NCBI GenBank assembly: GCA_051294375.1
Contig: CM119264.1
Span: forward strand, 3,019,575-3,083,574
Direction: 5' to 3'
DNA length: 64,000 bases
Source of the DNA: Paraspadella gotoi
Lineage: Eukaryota > Chaetognatha
Below the pieces are notes generated by a model, which saw nothing but the letters and a program-made list of their open reading frames with translations, was not told the DNA's origin and made no database searches. This document shows, one piece after another, positions 45,770 through 60,700 of the stretch; within the stretch, counting starts at the first letter, position 1; each line of letters starts with the position of its first letter. Made by a program: the position numbers and the translations under genes.

Positions 45770-48700
45770 TTCCCTTTTATCTTCGTCGTAACAGTTAGCG
45801 GTTAGTTTCTTGACTCTTGCTTTCCCTATCTCTTTACCTTTTGACCCTTAGTTTCCATGCCACGATTTAAACCTTTAATTTCCATGCCTCCTTTTTTGCC
45901 TTTCATTTCCATGCGCCGATTTTGACCATTCATGTCCATGCCTCGGTTTTGACCCTTCATTTCCATGCCTCTTTTTTTGCCTTTCATTTATAATTCTATA
46001 CCTCCATTTCTTTTCCATGTGAAGGATTGTCTAAAATCTTTAACAGCCACTTCCTGCACGACATGCCCGTCCGGCTCCTACTGCCCGCTCGGATCGGCGA
46101 GACCCACATCATGCCCGACGGGCTTTTTCGCGGGCGAGGGTCGGACGGAATGCAAGCCTTGCGGAGCGGGAAAATATTGCGACAAGACCAAAGAAATTGA
46201 TTGCTCGTCGGGAAAATATTCGGAGGGCCGGGCAGAGTCGTGCTTGGTAAGTCAATTTAATAAATAAATCAATCAGTCTATAAATAATTCCATCAATTGA
46301 TGGAATAATTAAACAATCTACTCATCAATCAATCCATCACCCATCCCATCAATCAATCAATCAATCGATCGATCGATCGATCAATCAATCAAACAAACAA
46401 TGAACTTTTCTCCAAGCCATGTCCGGACGGTTACAAGTGCGCGTCGGCGTCGGCTCAGCCTGTACGGTGCGGACTGGGCACGTACCGCTTGGGCGAGTCC
46501 TACGGCGACTGTCAGCTGTGTCCGATCGGCTCCTCTTGTCCGACCGCGGATCAGATGCCCGTCGAGTGTCCGCCTGGATTCTATTCGAGCACCAACGGAT
46601 CTCACGATTGCCTCGCTTGTCCTGCGGGTGAGAGAAAGGCAGGGAAGATAACTATAAATCGATAAAGTGTTGTGATAATTATTAGGATAATTTTGATAAT
46701 TGTGAAGATAATGGTAATTTTAATTATAGTGATAATAGTCTAATTGTATGCTTTGTCTGCGATTTTATTTAGTAAGTAGACAGGGATGTCAACGTGAAAC
46801 CAAAGAGGATTTTATTCTGAGATATAAGACAAGCAAAAATTTGAAAAAGAATTTGGTTGTACCGAATGTTTGAGTACATCTCGTTGGAATTCTTAAAATC
46901 TCGGACGAATGAGCCGGAATTGCATTTACAGCCAGGAACCTGTCACTAGTATATTTTATTTTTACTTCATTGAGTTGTAGCAATAAACATTAGTTAACTT
47001 AAGATATAAAAATTATCGAAATGCGTCACTCCTTATTTATAAAATGTTAATCAAACATACAAAACCAAAATATCCAAATAAAATCTAAAAACGTCTTCCC
47101 CGCATAAAAATCAGGCTTCAGCTGTCCGGCCAAAGACGGGAGTCAAAACGAGCCCTGTCCGTCAGGCAGCTACGCTCTGTCCGGATCGGCGCTTTGTACG
47201 CCGTGCGCCGCCGGTAAGGCTTGTCCTTACCGAGACAGGGCCTATCAGATTGACTGCGAACCTGGCACGTACGCTCTAGGTAAGGACGAAGGGGAAAAAG
47301 GGGAGGGAATGTTTTTCTTTTCTCTTTATCTTTTTAACAACAACCACAAAAACAACAACAACAACAACTTCTTTCTCTAACCTCCCCATCCTCCCACCTT
47401 TCGCCCCCCCCCCCGCAGCGGGTTCTGCCTCTTGTCAAGTCTGCCCGGCGGGGTCGGCTTGTCCGCGCCCCGACGGGCTGGGCATCATCCTATGCCCGTT
47501 GGGCACGTTCGCCGTCCCTCAGTCGACCGAGTGCGTTTCCTGCCCCAAGGGATACCACTGCTCCAACACGACACTCGATCTGCAGATTAAGTGTCCATCT
47601 GGGTCGTTTTCAACCGGGGGTCAGGCTGAGTGCACCCAGTGCGCTGCTGGTGAGATTTTGAAGGAGGGAAGAAAGGAAGAAAGGAAGAAAGAAAGAAGAA
47701 AGAAAGAAACAAAATAGAAATAAAGAAAGATAGAAAAAAGGAAAATAAAAAAGGAAAAGATGAAATAGAAAAAAAAAAGAAAGAAAGGAAAAAGATATAA
47801 AAATAGAAAAAAAAAGAAATAAAGAAATCAAAAATAAAACAAGCGATCAAAAAGTTATCTTGCCCTCCAAATCTCAGGCAAATACTGCCCATTCACGACC
47901 CGGGACGAGTCTTACGCCTGCCCGACCGGAAGCTACTCCACCGGCGGGCGGGCAGAGTGCGTCCAGTGCCCACCTGGCTTCGCCTGCCCTAATCCATCCG
48001 TCGCTCAAGAGGTTTATTCTTTGTCATTGTCGTTGTCTTCTGTCATCTACTTTGTTATTGTTTTTATTGACATTGTTTTTGTAATACTAGTAAGTAGTTA
48101 AATACCATTTTTTTTTGTTATCGTCGTCATTTAATTAAGATTAGGTTCTTCTTCTATTCCCCATCTATTCAGATCTCCTGCTTGCCAGGCACCTACTCCC
48201 CAGGTGGCGAGCCGGCTTGTCTTCCATGCCCTCAGGGATCCCACTGCCCCTCGCCGTCCTTCACGCACCTCGAGTGCCCCGTTGGGACCTACAGCCCGGC
48301 CTCGGCGGCCAACTGCAGCCTTTGCGAGGCTGGATTTCGGTAGGAATTGGGAATCTCATTTACTACTCATAACATTTGTATTCATTCTAATATATGTCAT
48401 ATGACATCGATTTCAGAATCGTTCCCTAATTCTAAATTTTAATTACTAGATCCTATATGTTAATTTGTTTGTTTTATTCCTCCATGAAATATTTTATTCA
48501 TTCTATATTCCATAATCCATCTATCAATCAGTCAGTGCTTCCATTCTTCTTTTTGAATATTAGATATCTCATATCTATTACAGAGTATCATTAATTTTAT
48601 GTATATTACCCTATCCGCCCCAACAGCCATTTATTCATTTATTCCTGTATTCATCCATTCTTTACGCTATCCCTCTATCAATCACTCTATTCATCCATTC

Positions 48701-51700
48701 ATTCATGTACCCTTCCATCCGTTTATTCCTCCATATCATTCTGTCCCTCCATTGCTCTATCCATCCATTCCCATTTCTTCAGATGCCCTTCTAACAAATT
48801 CTCCGATCGAGTCTCTTGCGACGATGGCGAATATTCGAGCGCCGGCGCGACGCGATGTTCCTCCTGCAATCGGGGCTACCTCTGCAAAGCGGGTGCCACT
48901 GTGCCCGACCCTCCAAGCGGGGCGTGCCCAAAGGGATCTTGGTGCGATGGGGGCGAAGAGCATCTTTGCCCGAGTGGGACCTTCAACGATGCCGAGAAGG
49001 GCGAGAGTCTTGGTAAGGTGTTGATCGAGAGAGATGGTTTTCAGAGAGATCACAAAACTAGGACTTGCGGAGTGGGCCCGCTAGGGTGGGCCAATTTTGG
49101 CAAATTGAAGGAACGGTGATTCACAATTGTTATCGTTTTTATGTTAAAAGTTCAAGTCCCCTCGAGTAATGAATTTCACAACTTCTTTACTTTTAACCTC
49201 TTCTCATATTTTCAGCGACAGCGTGCCACCCATGTCCAGCCGGCTTCTACTGTCATAACAAAGGAATGGTTAATTTCAATGACAAAAAATGCTGGAAAAA
49301 TCGATATTGCCCTATTGGAACTTCGCAAGAGGGGGGAATACCTTGCCCGGGTAAATCCATAAATGGTATTTTGTTTGTAAACATTTCAATTTGATTTTAA
49401 ATTTTAGATCAAGGACAAAAACTATACACCAATACATAAAGTGAAGGGCTTTTTAATCAAAAAGCTTTGCAGTAAAATTGAAATAAAAAAAATTTTTTTT
49501 AATACTTTAATGTGAAGCATGATTTCTCATATTTAATTGGATAATAGGTGGAACTGAACATTCATTGGAGAATCAAACTGATGTAACGTCTTGTCAACGC
49601 TGCCCAGCTGGTCATTATTGTCCAGAAGGCGATGATCTTCGGCCTATAATCTGCAATCAAGGATTTTTTTGTGTTTCTGGCCAAACATCAGGATTTCAAA
49701 ATCCTTGTCCACCTGGTAACCAGCAATGAATGTCGGTAGTATTCCAAAGCTTTAGTTGCTCAATCCAACCTGCAAAAAAACAGTTTGTGCCTCATACATA
49801 TGCTAGTAAAATGGTTGGGTTCGAGCCAAATCCTCAGTCATGAACAGGTGGTAATTTGTCTGGCCTGTGTGTCACTGTGGGACAGTCATTCACATTATAC
49901 ATTTGACCTCTTAATGAAAACAAGTGTCCCCATTTAAGTAATTATTAGGTTTATATGTATACCCCGTGAGCCAGAACGGATAGCACAAAGTAAAAATTTA
50001 TTACTCCGAAACTACTTAATAAAAGTTAATTTATTATATGTCATTTGATAGAAAAGTCCTTGACGTTTTTAAACAGCACCATATTCATGCAAAACTGACT
50101 TATGCTCATAATGTTCTCCCTTTGTAAGAGGCAAAAATTTGATTCCTAAAATTCATAAGGATAGAGAAAAAAAAGTTGCCAGTAATCTGCTGCATATTTG
50201 CTTCTACAATCTGATTCAGCGCAGTTAACGACTAGCGGTTTTGCCAACACATCTAATTAATGTTACCCCCGTACCAAAAATGAAATAAAGATGTCTAGGC
50301 TTAATGAGAGCTCGTGAAAAGGTGAGTTATGCAGAATTTGTTGTTGTTGAGAAGGTTGTTCCATTTGTTGTGAATCATCTTGGTGTACCATCTTGCCACA
50401 ACCATCTTTTTAGTGTAAAGATGGTTCGTTCAGCCTCTGGTCACCTCTGGTCAGCCTCTGGTCAGCCCTGCTCCTCCAACTTCTGACACTTAGGAGTCTC
50501 TGGTTATCCTGGGTGAACATTTCTACACGCTGGTGGTTTTTTTTCACCAACTGATTGGATTTGTTGAAACAGAATGCATAAATTGCCTGATCATAGGCAG
50601 ATAAAACCTTTTACTTTAGAACTTAGTGTTTCTGGTTCCCATTAATGAATATGTTCAACTTCTGATAAAATTTTCCTCCCATCTTGGATGCTGAATGGCA
50701 TGTAAACGCCACGCGGAATTTTTGGTGAAAGATTCAAACTGACGATTTTGAGATTTCAATATGCTTCATAAAATTTCAATTTCACATAGTAAACAGAAGG
50801 TTAGTAAATTGAAATTGATACACATAAAACGTCAATGACTTTTCTACCAAATAAAACAATCAGGGTGAATATACCTTAATACATAGAAGAATGACAGCGA
50901 TTTTATTAGTGCCATCCGTTCTGGCTCACGGGGTAATTAACATAAATATTTAATTAACAGAGATGATTGAATTTTGAAACTATCTTCATTGTTCCCTATT
51001 TATTAACATCAATTTTAGGAACATTTGGAGATGGTGAAGGTTTTGAATCAAAGGATGATTGCAGACCCTGTCCAGCAGGGGCATATTGCCCTGGAGGCAA
51101 TGAAGGAGATCCAACTGTGAGCCCTATTCCATGCCCTTCTGGATCGTACAATCCCTTAAATAAAACTTCAGAATTGGTCAATTGTATTCCCTGTCCAGCC
51201 GGTGAGACCATTTTGCTAAAATTCTTCCAGTTTTTAACGTGTTAGATTTAAAAAAAATTTTCTTTTAAGGATATTCTTGTCCCCAAATTGGCTTAACCGT
51301 TGGAACAGGATTTAATTGCACAGAAGGTTATTACTGTCCCATGGGAACTAAGGTAGCCAATCAATATCCTTGTCCCCCTGGTTCATACACTGGTGAAACA
51401 AATTTGAAAAGCGTTGATGAATGTTCTATTTGTCCAAAAAGATACTACTGTGAAGAGGGTACAGGAATAAATTTTAATCCAAAAAAACCGTGTAAGGCAG
51501 GATTTTATTGTCCAGAAGGAACACCAATTGGAAACAAATTTCCATGCCCTTCAGGAACTTATTCTAACTCTTCCAGTTTGTATTCCGATTCTGAATGCAC
51601 TTATTGTGATCCTGGGTATTACTGTTTTGAAGGAGAAAGCTCTCCATCTGGAGTTTGTCCACCAGGGTATTATTGTCCATCAAAGACACGCTTTCCTTCC

Positions 51701-54700
51701 GAGTTTCCTTGTCCAAGTGGCACATATAATCCTGACTATGGGAAAGTCGGTATATTCGATTGTTTAAATTGTACTCAAGGCAGTTTTTGTGAAGAAGGGA
51801 AACCACAGCCTGAGAAATGTCCTAAAGGAACATACATGCCTTATGGAATGAATAAATCTTACACAATGATTGGAGAAATCACGGCAAAAGCAGTGGCTGA
51901 TTGTCTTGATTGTCCGGGAGGATTTAGCTGTATAGAGGGTAGTGTTAAGCCTGAAGCTTGTGGAAAAACCTTTTTCTCAGAGCAAGGTGTTGGTGAATGT
52001 AAAACATGCCAGAAAGGGCATTTTTGTAGTAACATAACAACTTCTTTAATACAAATGTTAGGAGATATGCAATGTAGAGCTGGTAAATTGTGTAAAGAAG
52101 GTCTAAAAAATGATAGTGATGCTGATGACTGTAATCAAGGATATTATTGCCCTCAAGCCACAACCAAAGCTATTCCATGTATGGTTGGAACATTCAATCC
52201 AGATAAAGGAGGAAAAAATTATGATGCTTGCCAACCATGCACTCCTGGAAAGTATTGTACAGAGGCAAATGTCAACCCAATAGGATCATGCCAAAAAGGT
52301 TATTATTGTCCATCACCAATGGATAATCCTTTTGATTCAAAAAATGTCATAAAGTTTATTGGTAGTTATGGCTCAATGCAGTTATGCTGCCCTGGAGGAA
52401 CATATGTTGATGTTCCTGGTGCAAAAAATATTAGTGACTGCAAGACTTGTCCAGAGGAAAATTATTGCCCTGCTTGTAGTTTTGAGCCAACTTTATGCCC
52501 AAGAGGATCATTTTGTCCTGAAGGTTCTACTAACCCTAAACCATGCCCTAAAAGATATTATGGCAATTCTACTGGTCTGTCTCACCAGGAAAATTGTACT
52601 AAATGTGACATAGGAAGATACTGTGATTCTCCAGGTCTGTCCACGCCAAGAGGACCATGTGATCCAGGTTATTTATGTTATGAAGGATCAGAGACTGCAG
52701 CTCCCAATGATACCATTCAAGGAATTCCATGTCCAGTGGGTGGATACTGTCCTAGTGGCTCTTATGAGGCACTGCCATGTCCAATGGGAACATATTCAAA
52801 TGCTTCCAAGGCTGTAAATGAAGCTGATTGTAAAGACTGTGACCCCGGGTTTTATTGTTCAAAAATAAATGGCGGTGATAAAACCGGAGAGTGCTGGGGA
52901 GGATATTTCTGTCCAGGAAGAGCATCTTCACCCATGCAAAATGAATCTCAACCAGGATATTTTTCAAAAAATGGATCAAGAACACAAGATCCATGTTCTC
53001 CAGGTGAATATCAGCCTCAATCTGGACAATCCTCTTGTCTTTATTGTGAGGCTGGTTCTTATTGTGACGAGGAAAAAATGACAACAACCAAGATTTGCCC
53101 TGCTGGTTTTTACTGTGGAATGAAATCTAGAATTCCAACAGCTTGTCCAAGGGGAACATACTCAAATGTTTCAGCTCAAGCAAACATAAACGATTGCTTG
53201 AAATGTCCAAAGGGATACTTCTGTCAAGATATTGCTCTTACTGAACCAACTGGAAAATGTGAAGCAGGTTTTTTTTGTTGGGGAGGAGCCTATGGTCCTG
53301 AGCCTGTTTATAATAATGATAATTCTTCTGATAAAGAAATTGTTCTTTTTGGTGATCAATGTCAGCCAGGGCATTATTGCCCAAAAGGAACAACAGTAAT
53401 GCGGGCCTGCAATGTTGGAACATATAACCCAAACATTGGATCAAAATCAAATGATTCATGCATTCCATGTCCGGCGGGACAATTTTGTAATTCTAGTGGC
53501 TTAATATCTTGGTCAGGAGATTGTGATCCTGGTTATTTTTGTCAAGGGGGTGCAACAAGACCTGATCCCCCTGACAGCCTATGCCCTCCAAATTTTTTTT
53601 GTCCAGCTGGTACACAAATACTAAAAAAATGTGAGCCCGGTCAATATACTAATTCAACTGGGGCTTCAGAATGTTTGTGGTGCCCAAAAGGTTATTATTG
53701 TGATCCTGGTGAAGCTCCAGCACCATGTCCTCCTGGACATTTTTGTCCACCTTCCATTAAAGATAAACCAATATCGTCTCAAGTACTACAGGAATATGTT
53801 TGTGAAAAGGGTACAATTTTGCTTGAGCAGGGTATGTGGAGTCAAGAGAACTGCTCTTCCTGCCCTGGAGGTATGTTTTGTGCTGAACGAGGCCTATCAG
53901 AACCATCTGGTTTAATAGCTGCAGGTTTTTATTCAAAATATGGATCTAAAGTAGAAAGACCAATAGATGAGTTTTCAGAAGAAGGTATACGTGGCAAATG
54001 CCCAAAAGGATCATTTTGTGTTAAGGGAAGCTTTATACCTCAACCATGTCCAAAAGGTACTTTTGGGAGAGATGAAGGATATGAGAGTATAAATGATTGT
54101 TTACCAAGTTGCCCAGGAAGTTTTATCAATAGCAGTGGGGTAACAGCAATTCCTGGAAAAGAGTATCCTGATGATTGTCCAGGAAAAAAATGTTCTGCAG
54201 GATACTGGTGCAGTAACCAATTACCTGGTAGCGGAAATGTTGGATCAGATATTCCTAATCCTGTAGGAGAGCCCTATGGTGATATTTGCCCACCTGGCTA
54301 CTTTTGCAAAGAAGGATCAGATAAGCCATCAAAGTGTCCAAATGGAACATTTAATCGTCATTCGGGAGGAGAAGGGTGTGAGGTATGTCCAGAAGGTTTT
54401 TATTGTTTGGAAGGAACTTCTATCCCAGAGCCATGTCCCGCTGGATATTTTTGTCCAGCTGGAACAAAAAGTGAGTTTCAATATCCCTGTAAAGCAGGTA
54501 CTTTTAACAATAACACTCATTCATATTCAAATTCTAGCTGTAAGCCTTGTTTCTCTGGGTTTTATTGTTTGGAAGCAACTACCTTTCCCAGTTTATTATG
54601 TGAACCAGGTTATTACTGTCCAGAGTCTTCCCAATCTCCTCATGAAATGATATGCCCTGTGGGATCCTATTGTCCTGAAAAAGCCTCTACTCCATTTTCT

Positions 54701-57700
54701 TGCAAAGCTGGCAAATTTTGTAATCGACAAATGCTGTCTGAGCCAAATGGAAATTGTTCAGCAGGATTCTTCTGTTTAAGTGGTGCAAAGTCAAGCAAAC
54801 CATACAATGAAGACAGTGCTGGTCCTTGTCCTTCTGGTCATTATTGTCCACTTGCTAGTATTGTTGGTACACGCTGTCCACCAGGAACATTCTTAAACTA
54901 TTCAGGGGGAAAGGAAATTAATGATTGTATCGAATGCACATCAGGCAAATTCTGTGCTGGACTTGGGAATTCTTATCCATCAGCATTCTGCTCTGCAGGC
55001 TTTTACTGCCCTCCAGGCCAAAAAATACCAAATCCGCGAAATTTTGTATGTCCTTTAGGTCATTTTTGTCCAGAAGGATCAGAAGAACCTATCAGTTGCC
55101 CATCTGGAACCTATCAGGACGAAATGGGAATGGAAGTATGTAAAGATTGCCCCCCAGGATTTTATTGTGACTCAAGAAATGGATCTATTATAACATTTAA
55201 CATGACACTCTGTCCGAGTGGGTATTATTGCCCTAACAAAACTGGATATGCAGGAGAATTTCCTTGTCCAATAGGAACTTACAATCCAACAACAGGCCGT
55301 AAATCTGAACAAAATTGCTTAAAATGTCCTTCAGGTTTTTTTTGTGATGTTATTGCAGCAACAAACTATTCAAAACTTTGTCCAAAAAAATATTTTTGTA
55401 AACTTGGGGCAGGATCCTCTGAATTTACTAGTGAGTTAACGGGTCCATGTCCTATTGGACATTTTTGTCCAGAAGGAACAGGAGATCCTTTGAAATGTCC
55501 CAAAGGCACATATTCCAATCATACAATGCTTGAAAAAGAAGAAGAGTGTAACTCGTGCCCCCCAGGATATTTCTGTTCCAAACCTGGCTTAGACCAGCCT
55601 TCCGGATATTGTAGAGAAGGTTTTTATTGTCCTAATAATTCAGTTTCCGAAGTCCAAAGTTTATGTCCAAAAGGACATTACTGTCCAGAAGGTTCTGGTT
55701 TTCCTATTCCTTGTAAAAAAGGAACTTATGGACCTAACATTGGTTTGACAAACTGTACAATTTGCCCTGGAGGGTCTTTCTGTGCTGAAGATGGCCAAAT
55801 TAGTGTAAGTGGGGAATGTTGGGGTGGTTATTATTGTTCTGAAGGTTCTATTAGTCCACAGCCAACCAATTCTTATTGTGAAATAGGTTTTTTTTGTCCT
55901 AATGGCACTGTTATGCAAATACCATGTCAAAACAATACTTATACAAATCAAACTCATGCAACATCTTGTGAAATGTGCAAAGAGGGTTTCTTTTGTGAAG
56001 TCTTAGGGATCTCAAAACCATGCCCAAAGGGTTATTATTGCCCTGCAGGCACAGCGTCAAATTATAAACCCTGCCCAAAAGGTACATATAATGATATAGA
56101 AAAGTTATCCTTGAAAGATGATTGTAAACCATGTCCTGGAGGTAAATATTGCAATCAATTAGCATTAACTATACCCGGGAGTGGTTTATGTGAAAGAGGT
56201 TACTACTGTTTCAAAGGTGCTGATTCGCCAAATCCATTTTTAGAATATAACTCATCTTGTTTTGAAGGTCATAGTAGCTGTAGTGGAGTCTGTCCTAAAG
56301 GACATTATTGTGAAGAAGGAAGTTCTGTACCAACACCATGTCCTCAAGGTACATTTACTAATATTCAGGGTTCATCATCATGTCTTGTATGCCCTGCTGG
56401 ATATTATTGTCATAATAAAACGTCAGATTATACTCTTTTTCCATGTCCTGTTGGAAGTTTCTGTCCAAGTGGGACAGTTTATCCTGAACCATGTCCTGCT
56501 GGGTATTTTAATAAAAAAATCTCAATACAATCAAAGAATGAATGTGAAGAATGCTTACCAGGATTTTACTGTTCACAGCAAAATTTAACTAAACCATCTG
56601 GGTCTTGCTATGGAGGTTATTATTGTAATGGAAGTGCTACCACTCCTTTGCAATATGATTGTCCTAAAGGTGCTTTTTGTCCACCTGGAAGTGTTAAACC
56701 CACTCCTTGTAAACCAGGATTCTTTTGCCCAGGAAAGAATTTGAATTCTTCACTTTTACCTTGTGATGCGGGACATTATTGTAATGAAGGTTCTCATATC
56801 AGTAACCCTACTGAAGAAGATATTGGTGGATCATGCCCTCCTGGGCATTATTGTCCTCAAGGGAGCTTCTCTCCACTTCCTTGTCCACCAGGAACATTTA
56901 GTATGTTGGGGCTGCTACATAGTAAAAGTCAATGTAATGATTGTACACCAGGAAAGTGTTGTCCAAAATATGGTACCACAAATGCTAGTAACATCTGTGA
57001 ACCTGGTTATTATTGCCCAGGAAATCAAACTTCTTGTAGTCCTCCGGACTTCAAATGTCCTGTAGGCCATTATTGTCCTGCTGGAAGTTCATCTCCTTTT
57101 AGATGCTATTCAGGATTTTATCAAGATCAGGAATTACAAAGTAATTGCAAAAGTTGTCCTGCTGGTTTTTTCTGTGACAATACCACATCGCCTGTTGTTC
57201 TTTTTAATGATTCATCTTGTCCGACTGGTTATTACTGTCCTCAAGAAACAAAATATAAATTTCAATATCCTTGTCAAGCTGGAACATACAATAATCAGCA
57301 GCAACGTACTAATAAAAATGACTGTAAACCCTGTCCATCTGGATTCATTTGCTCCAATGTTGGGCTAAAAGAGCCGGATGGCATATGTGAAGAAGGTTAT
57401 TATTGTCTTAATGGGGCAGCATCTTCACTCCCAGATGGCATATCAGTGAATGATTGTCCTAAAGGTTTTTATTGTCAAAAAGGAACAGGCACTCCAACTG
57501 CATGTCCAGAGGGAACATACAATAATTTTTTTAACTTGAAAAACGTTTCAGAATGCAAAGATTGTCATGCAGGGCATTTCTGTAATGAAAAAAATATGAC
57601 AGAATCTGGAACTAATTGCAATGCTGGATACTTTTGCCCTCCTGGATCAGTTTCACCAAAAGAGAATGTATGTTCTAAAGGTTATTATTGTCCTGAAGGT

Positions 57701-60700
57701 ACGACTAGAGAATTACCTTGTGAGCCTGGCACATATTCAGATATAGAAGGACTTTCTCAGAAAAATGAATGCAAACAATGCTTACCAGGTTTTTTTTGCC
57801 CTGACTATGCCCAAACAAAAGTTGATAATAAATGCTGGTCTGGCTTCTACTGTCCACGTGGTCAAAAAAATTCAACAAATTACCTCTGTCCCCCAAATTA
57901 TTATTGCCCAAATGGTTCATCTAAACCAGAAATATGTGATGCTGGCACATACTCCATTGATTCTGGTTCATATCATTGTAAAGTTTGCCCAGCAGGAAAG
58001 TTTTGTTATTTTAATGAAAGCAATTCAAATGCATTAAATCCTTGCCCAGTTGGTCATTATTGTCCAGAAGGAACTGGACTTGATTTTAAAAAATGTCCGA
58101 TAGGAACATATAATCCTTCTCTCGGGTTAAAAAGTGAATCAGAATGCTTATCATGTAAACCCGGTCATTACTGTGAAAGTCCTGGTTTAAGCCAACCAAC
58201 AGATAAATGCTTTCCAGGGTTTTACTGTATTAGTGGCGTTAATACTGGTAATCCACAAAATAATAGTTATTTATATACATTCTCATTCAATTTAAGTTTA
58301 GAAGTTCATTATACTGGCGTTGGTGGAATATGCCCAAAAGGTCATTATTGCCAACAAGGAGCCAATCGACCCATACCATGCAAGGCAGGAACTTATTCAG
58401 ATGTAATTGGTTTGAGCAGTTGCAAATTATGTCCATCAGGGTATTTTTGTAAAGTTGGATCAATAGAATATAATGAAAATGTTTGCCCAGTTGGCTCTTA
58501 CTGCCCCAGAGGCACAAATGATAGTTTAGCATATTTATGCCCAAAAGGAACTTTCAGTCCTAATGTTGGAGCAATTAAAGTTGAAAACTGTCTTCAGTGT
58601 ACAGGTGGAAAATACTGTGAAAATGAAGGCTTATCTGAACCAACAGGAAACTGCAGTGAAGGATATTACTGTGATAATGGATCTACTTCTATGAATGAAA
58701 AAATTTGCCCAAAAGGAAATATTTGTCCCTCAGGTTCTTTTAGGCCTTTACCTTGCCCAGGGGGATTTTTCTGTGATTCCAATGGTTTATCAGCACCCTC
58801 TGGAGAGTGTAAAGCGGGATATTATTGTATTCAAAATGCTACTACAGGTATTTAAAAAAATCCCCTTAAGTAATATAATTTTAAAGCATACTTTTGGGAA
58901 AGTTCTTTCTTTTTGAAACATGTCCTGCTATATTACAAATCAAATCGTTGTTGATAAGACTTCGTCTTTATTTTCAATTAAGCATACTTTTAAAATATTA
59001 TTATTTTTGGCATTTCCATACAAATAGGGCTTGTATTAAGTAAAAATCTACTACTTCTCCCAATAGGCTAATTTTGCTTATAACAGTTTTTATTCTAAAA
59101 ATATTTTGTTTTTTTTATATATGGAAAAAAGCTAAACCCTTATTATATATTTTTTAAAAGATCTGTTTTAACAGTAAATTAATGTGGTCCTATTAATAAA
59201 TCTAATTATTTTTATTTAGGCCGTCCTCTTGACAATGCAACTGGAGGCTATTGCCCTGTTGGCTTTTACTGTAATAATGCAACTGTTTTTCCACAACCTT
59301 GCCCACAAGGAACTTTTAGCAATGTTGAAGGACTCCAATCAATCTCTGACTGCTTTATTTGCCCAGCAGGATTTTACTGCAAAGAATACAATTTAACTCA
59401 ACCAAGTGGCAAATGTAATGCAGGGTTTTTTTGTCCAGAAGGTTCAATAAGCTCTAATGAAAAAATTTGCAGTAAAGGGCATTTTTGCCCAAAACATTCA
59501 AGTATTGAACGTGCATGTGATGTTGGAACATATCAGGACCAAGATATGCAATCTTATTGTAAATCATGCCCTGAAGGATATCTTTGTAACAAATCTGCCA
59601 TTACTGATGTTGATAGCATGTACATCTGTCCCACTGGTTTTTATTGTCCAACTGGTTCATCATTTATCACTTATAAACCATGTCCAATTGGAACGTATAA
59701 CAACATGACAGGGTTATATAATGAAAGTCAATGTACTCCATGTAACCAGGGATATTATTGTGATAACAAAGGATTATCAGATGTAGCAGGTCCTTGTGAA
59801 TCTGGTTATTTTTGTAAACATTCAGCTAAATCAAGTCAACCTTTTGAAGGAGACAATGCAAACATTTGCCCTATGGGGCATTATTGTCCTTCACGTTGCT
59901 ATTTACCAATTCCATGTCCAATTGGAACTTATAGCTCTGCAATTGGTTTAAATGATGCTTCAGAGTGCACTATCTGTGATGTAGGAAACTATTGTAATGA
60001 AACCGGTTTGCTAAAACCAGTAGATTTATGTGATGCTGGCTGGTTTTGCTCCAATGGTTCCATCACCTCCAAACAAGAACTATGCCCAAAAGGTTTTTAT
60101 TGTCCAAAAGGTACAACTAAGTTAAAACCCTGTCCACCAGGAAGATTTTCCAACAATCAAGGGTTAAAAAACTTATCTCAGTGTGATTATTGTTTAGAAG
60201 GAATGTTTTGTAGTTTGTCTGGGCTTGAATTCCCAAATGGGTATTGTAAATCTCGTTATTATTGTCCTGAAGGCTCACAACATGGAAATGCTTGTCCATT
60301 AGCTCATTTTTGTCCAGGAAATACATCAGAACCTGTAGCGTGTAGTGAAGGGCAGTATTCAAATGTAACCTTATCTGATCAATGTTATGATTGTCCTGAA
60401 GGATTTTTTTGTAGGGATGGCCTAGTGACAGGAGAATGTCCTCAAGGTTATTGGTGCCCAGCAGGCACAGGAATGAATTGGAAAAAATGTCCTGTTGGAA
60501 CATACAGTAATTTAACTGGGTTAACGAACAGTTTAGCTTGCTTATCTTGTTTGGGTGGACAATTCTGTGAAGAGCAAGCAATGACAGAGCCAAGTGGTAT
60601 TTGTGAAAAAGGATATTTTTGTAAATGTGGTGCAAAGACTAAAAATCCCTCAGGCTGTAATAACAACACAGATGATAAATGCAGTAATAGTGAAAATGCT

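Noticed and set aside
50304-50486. 60-codon open frame inside the inverted-repeat element
   Set aside because: Too short and without transposase motifs (no DDE/D pattern seen).
60117-60635. Minus-strand open frame of 172 codons
   Set aside because: Antisense shadow of the cysteine-module exon; its His/Leu/Gln-rich composition mirrors the sense repeats.
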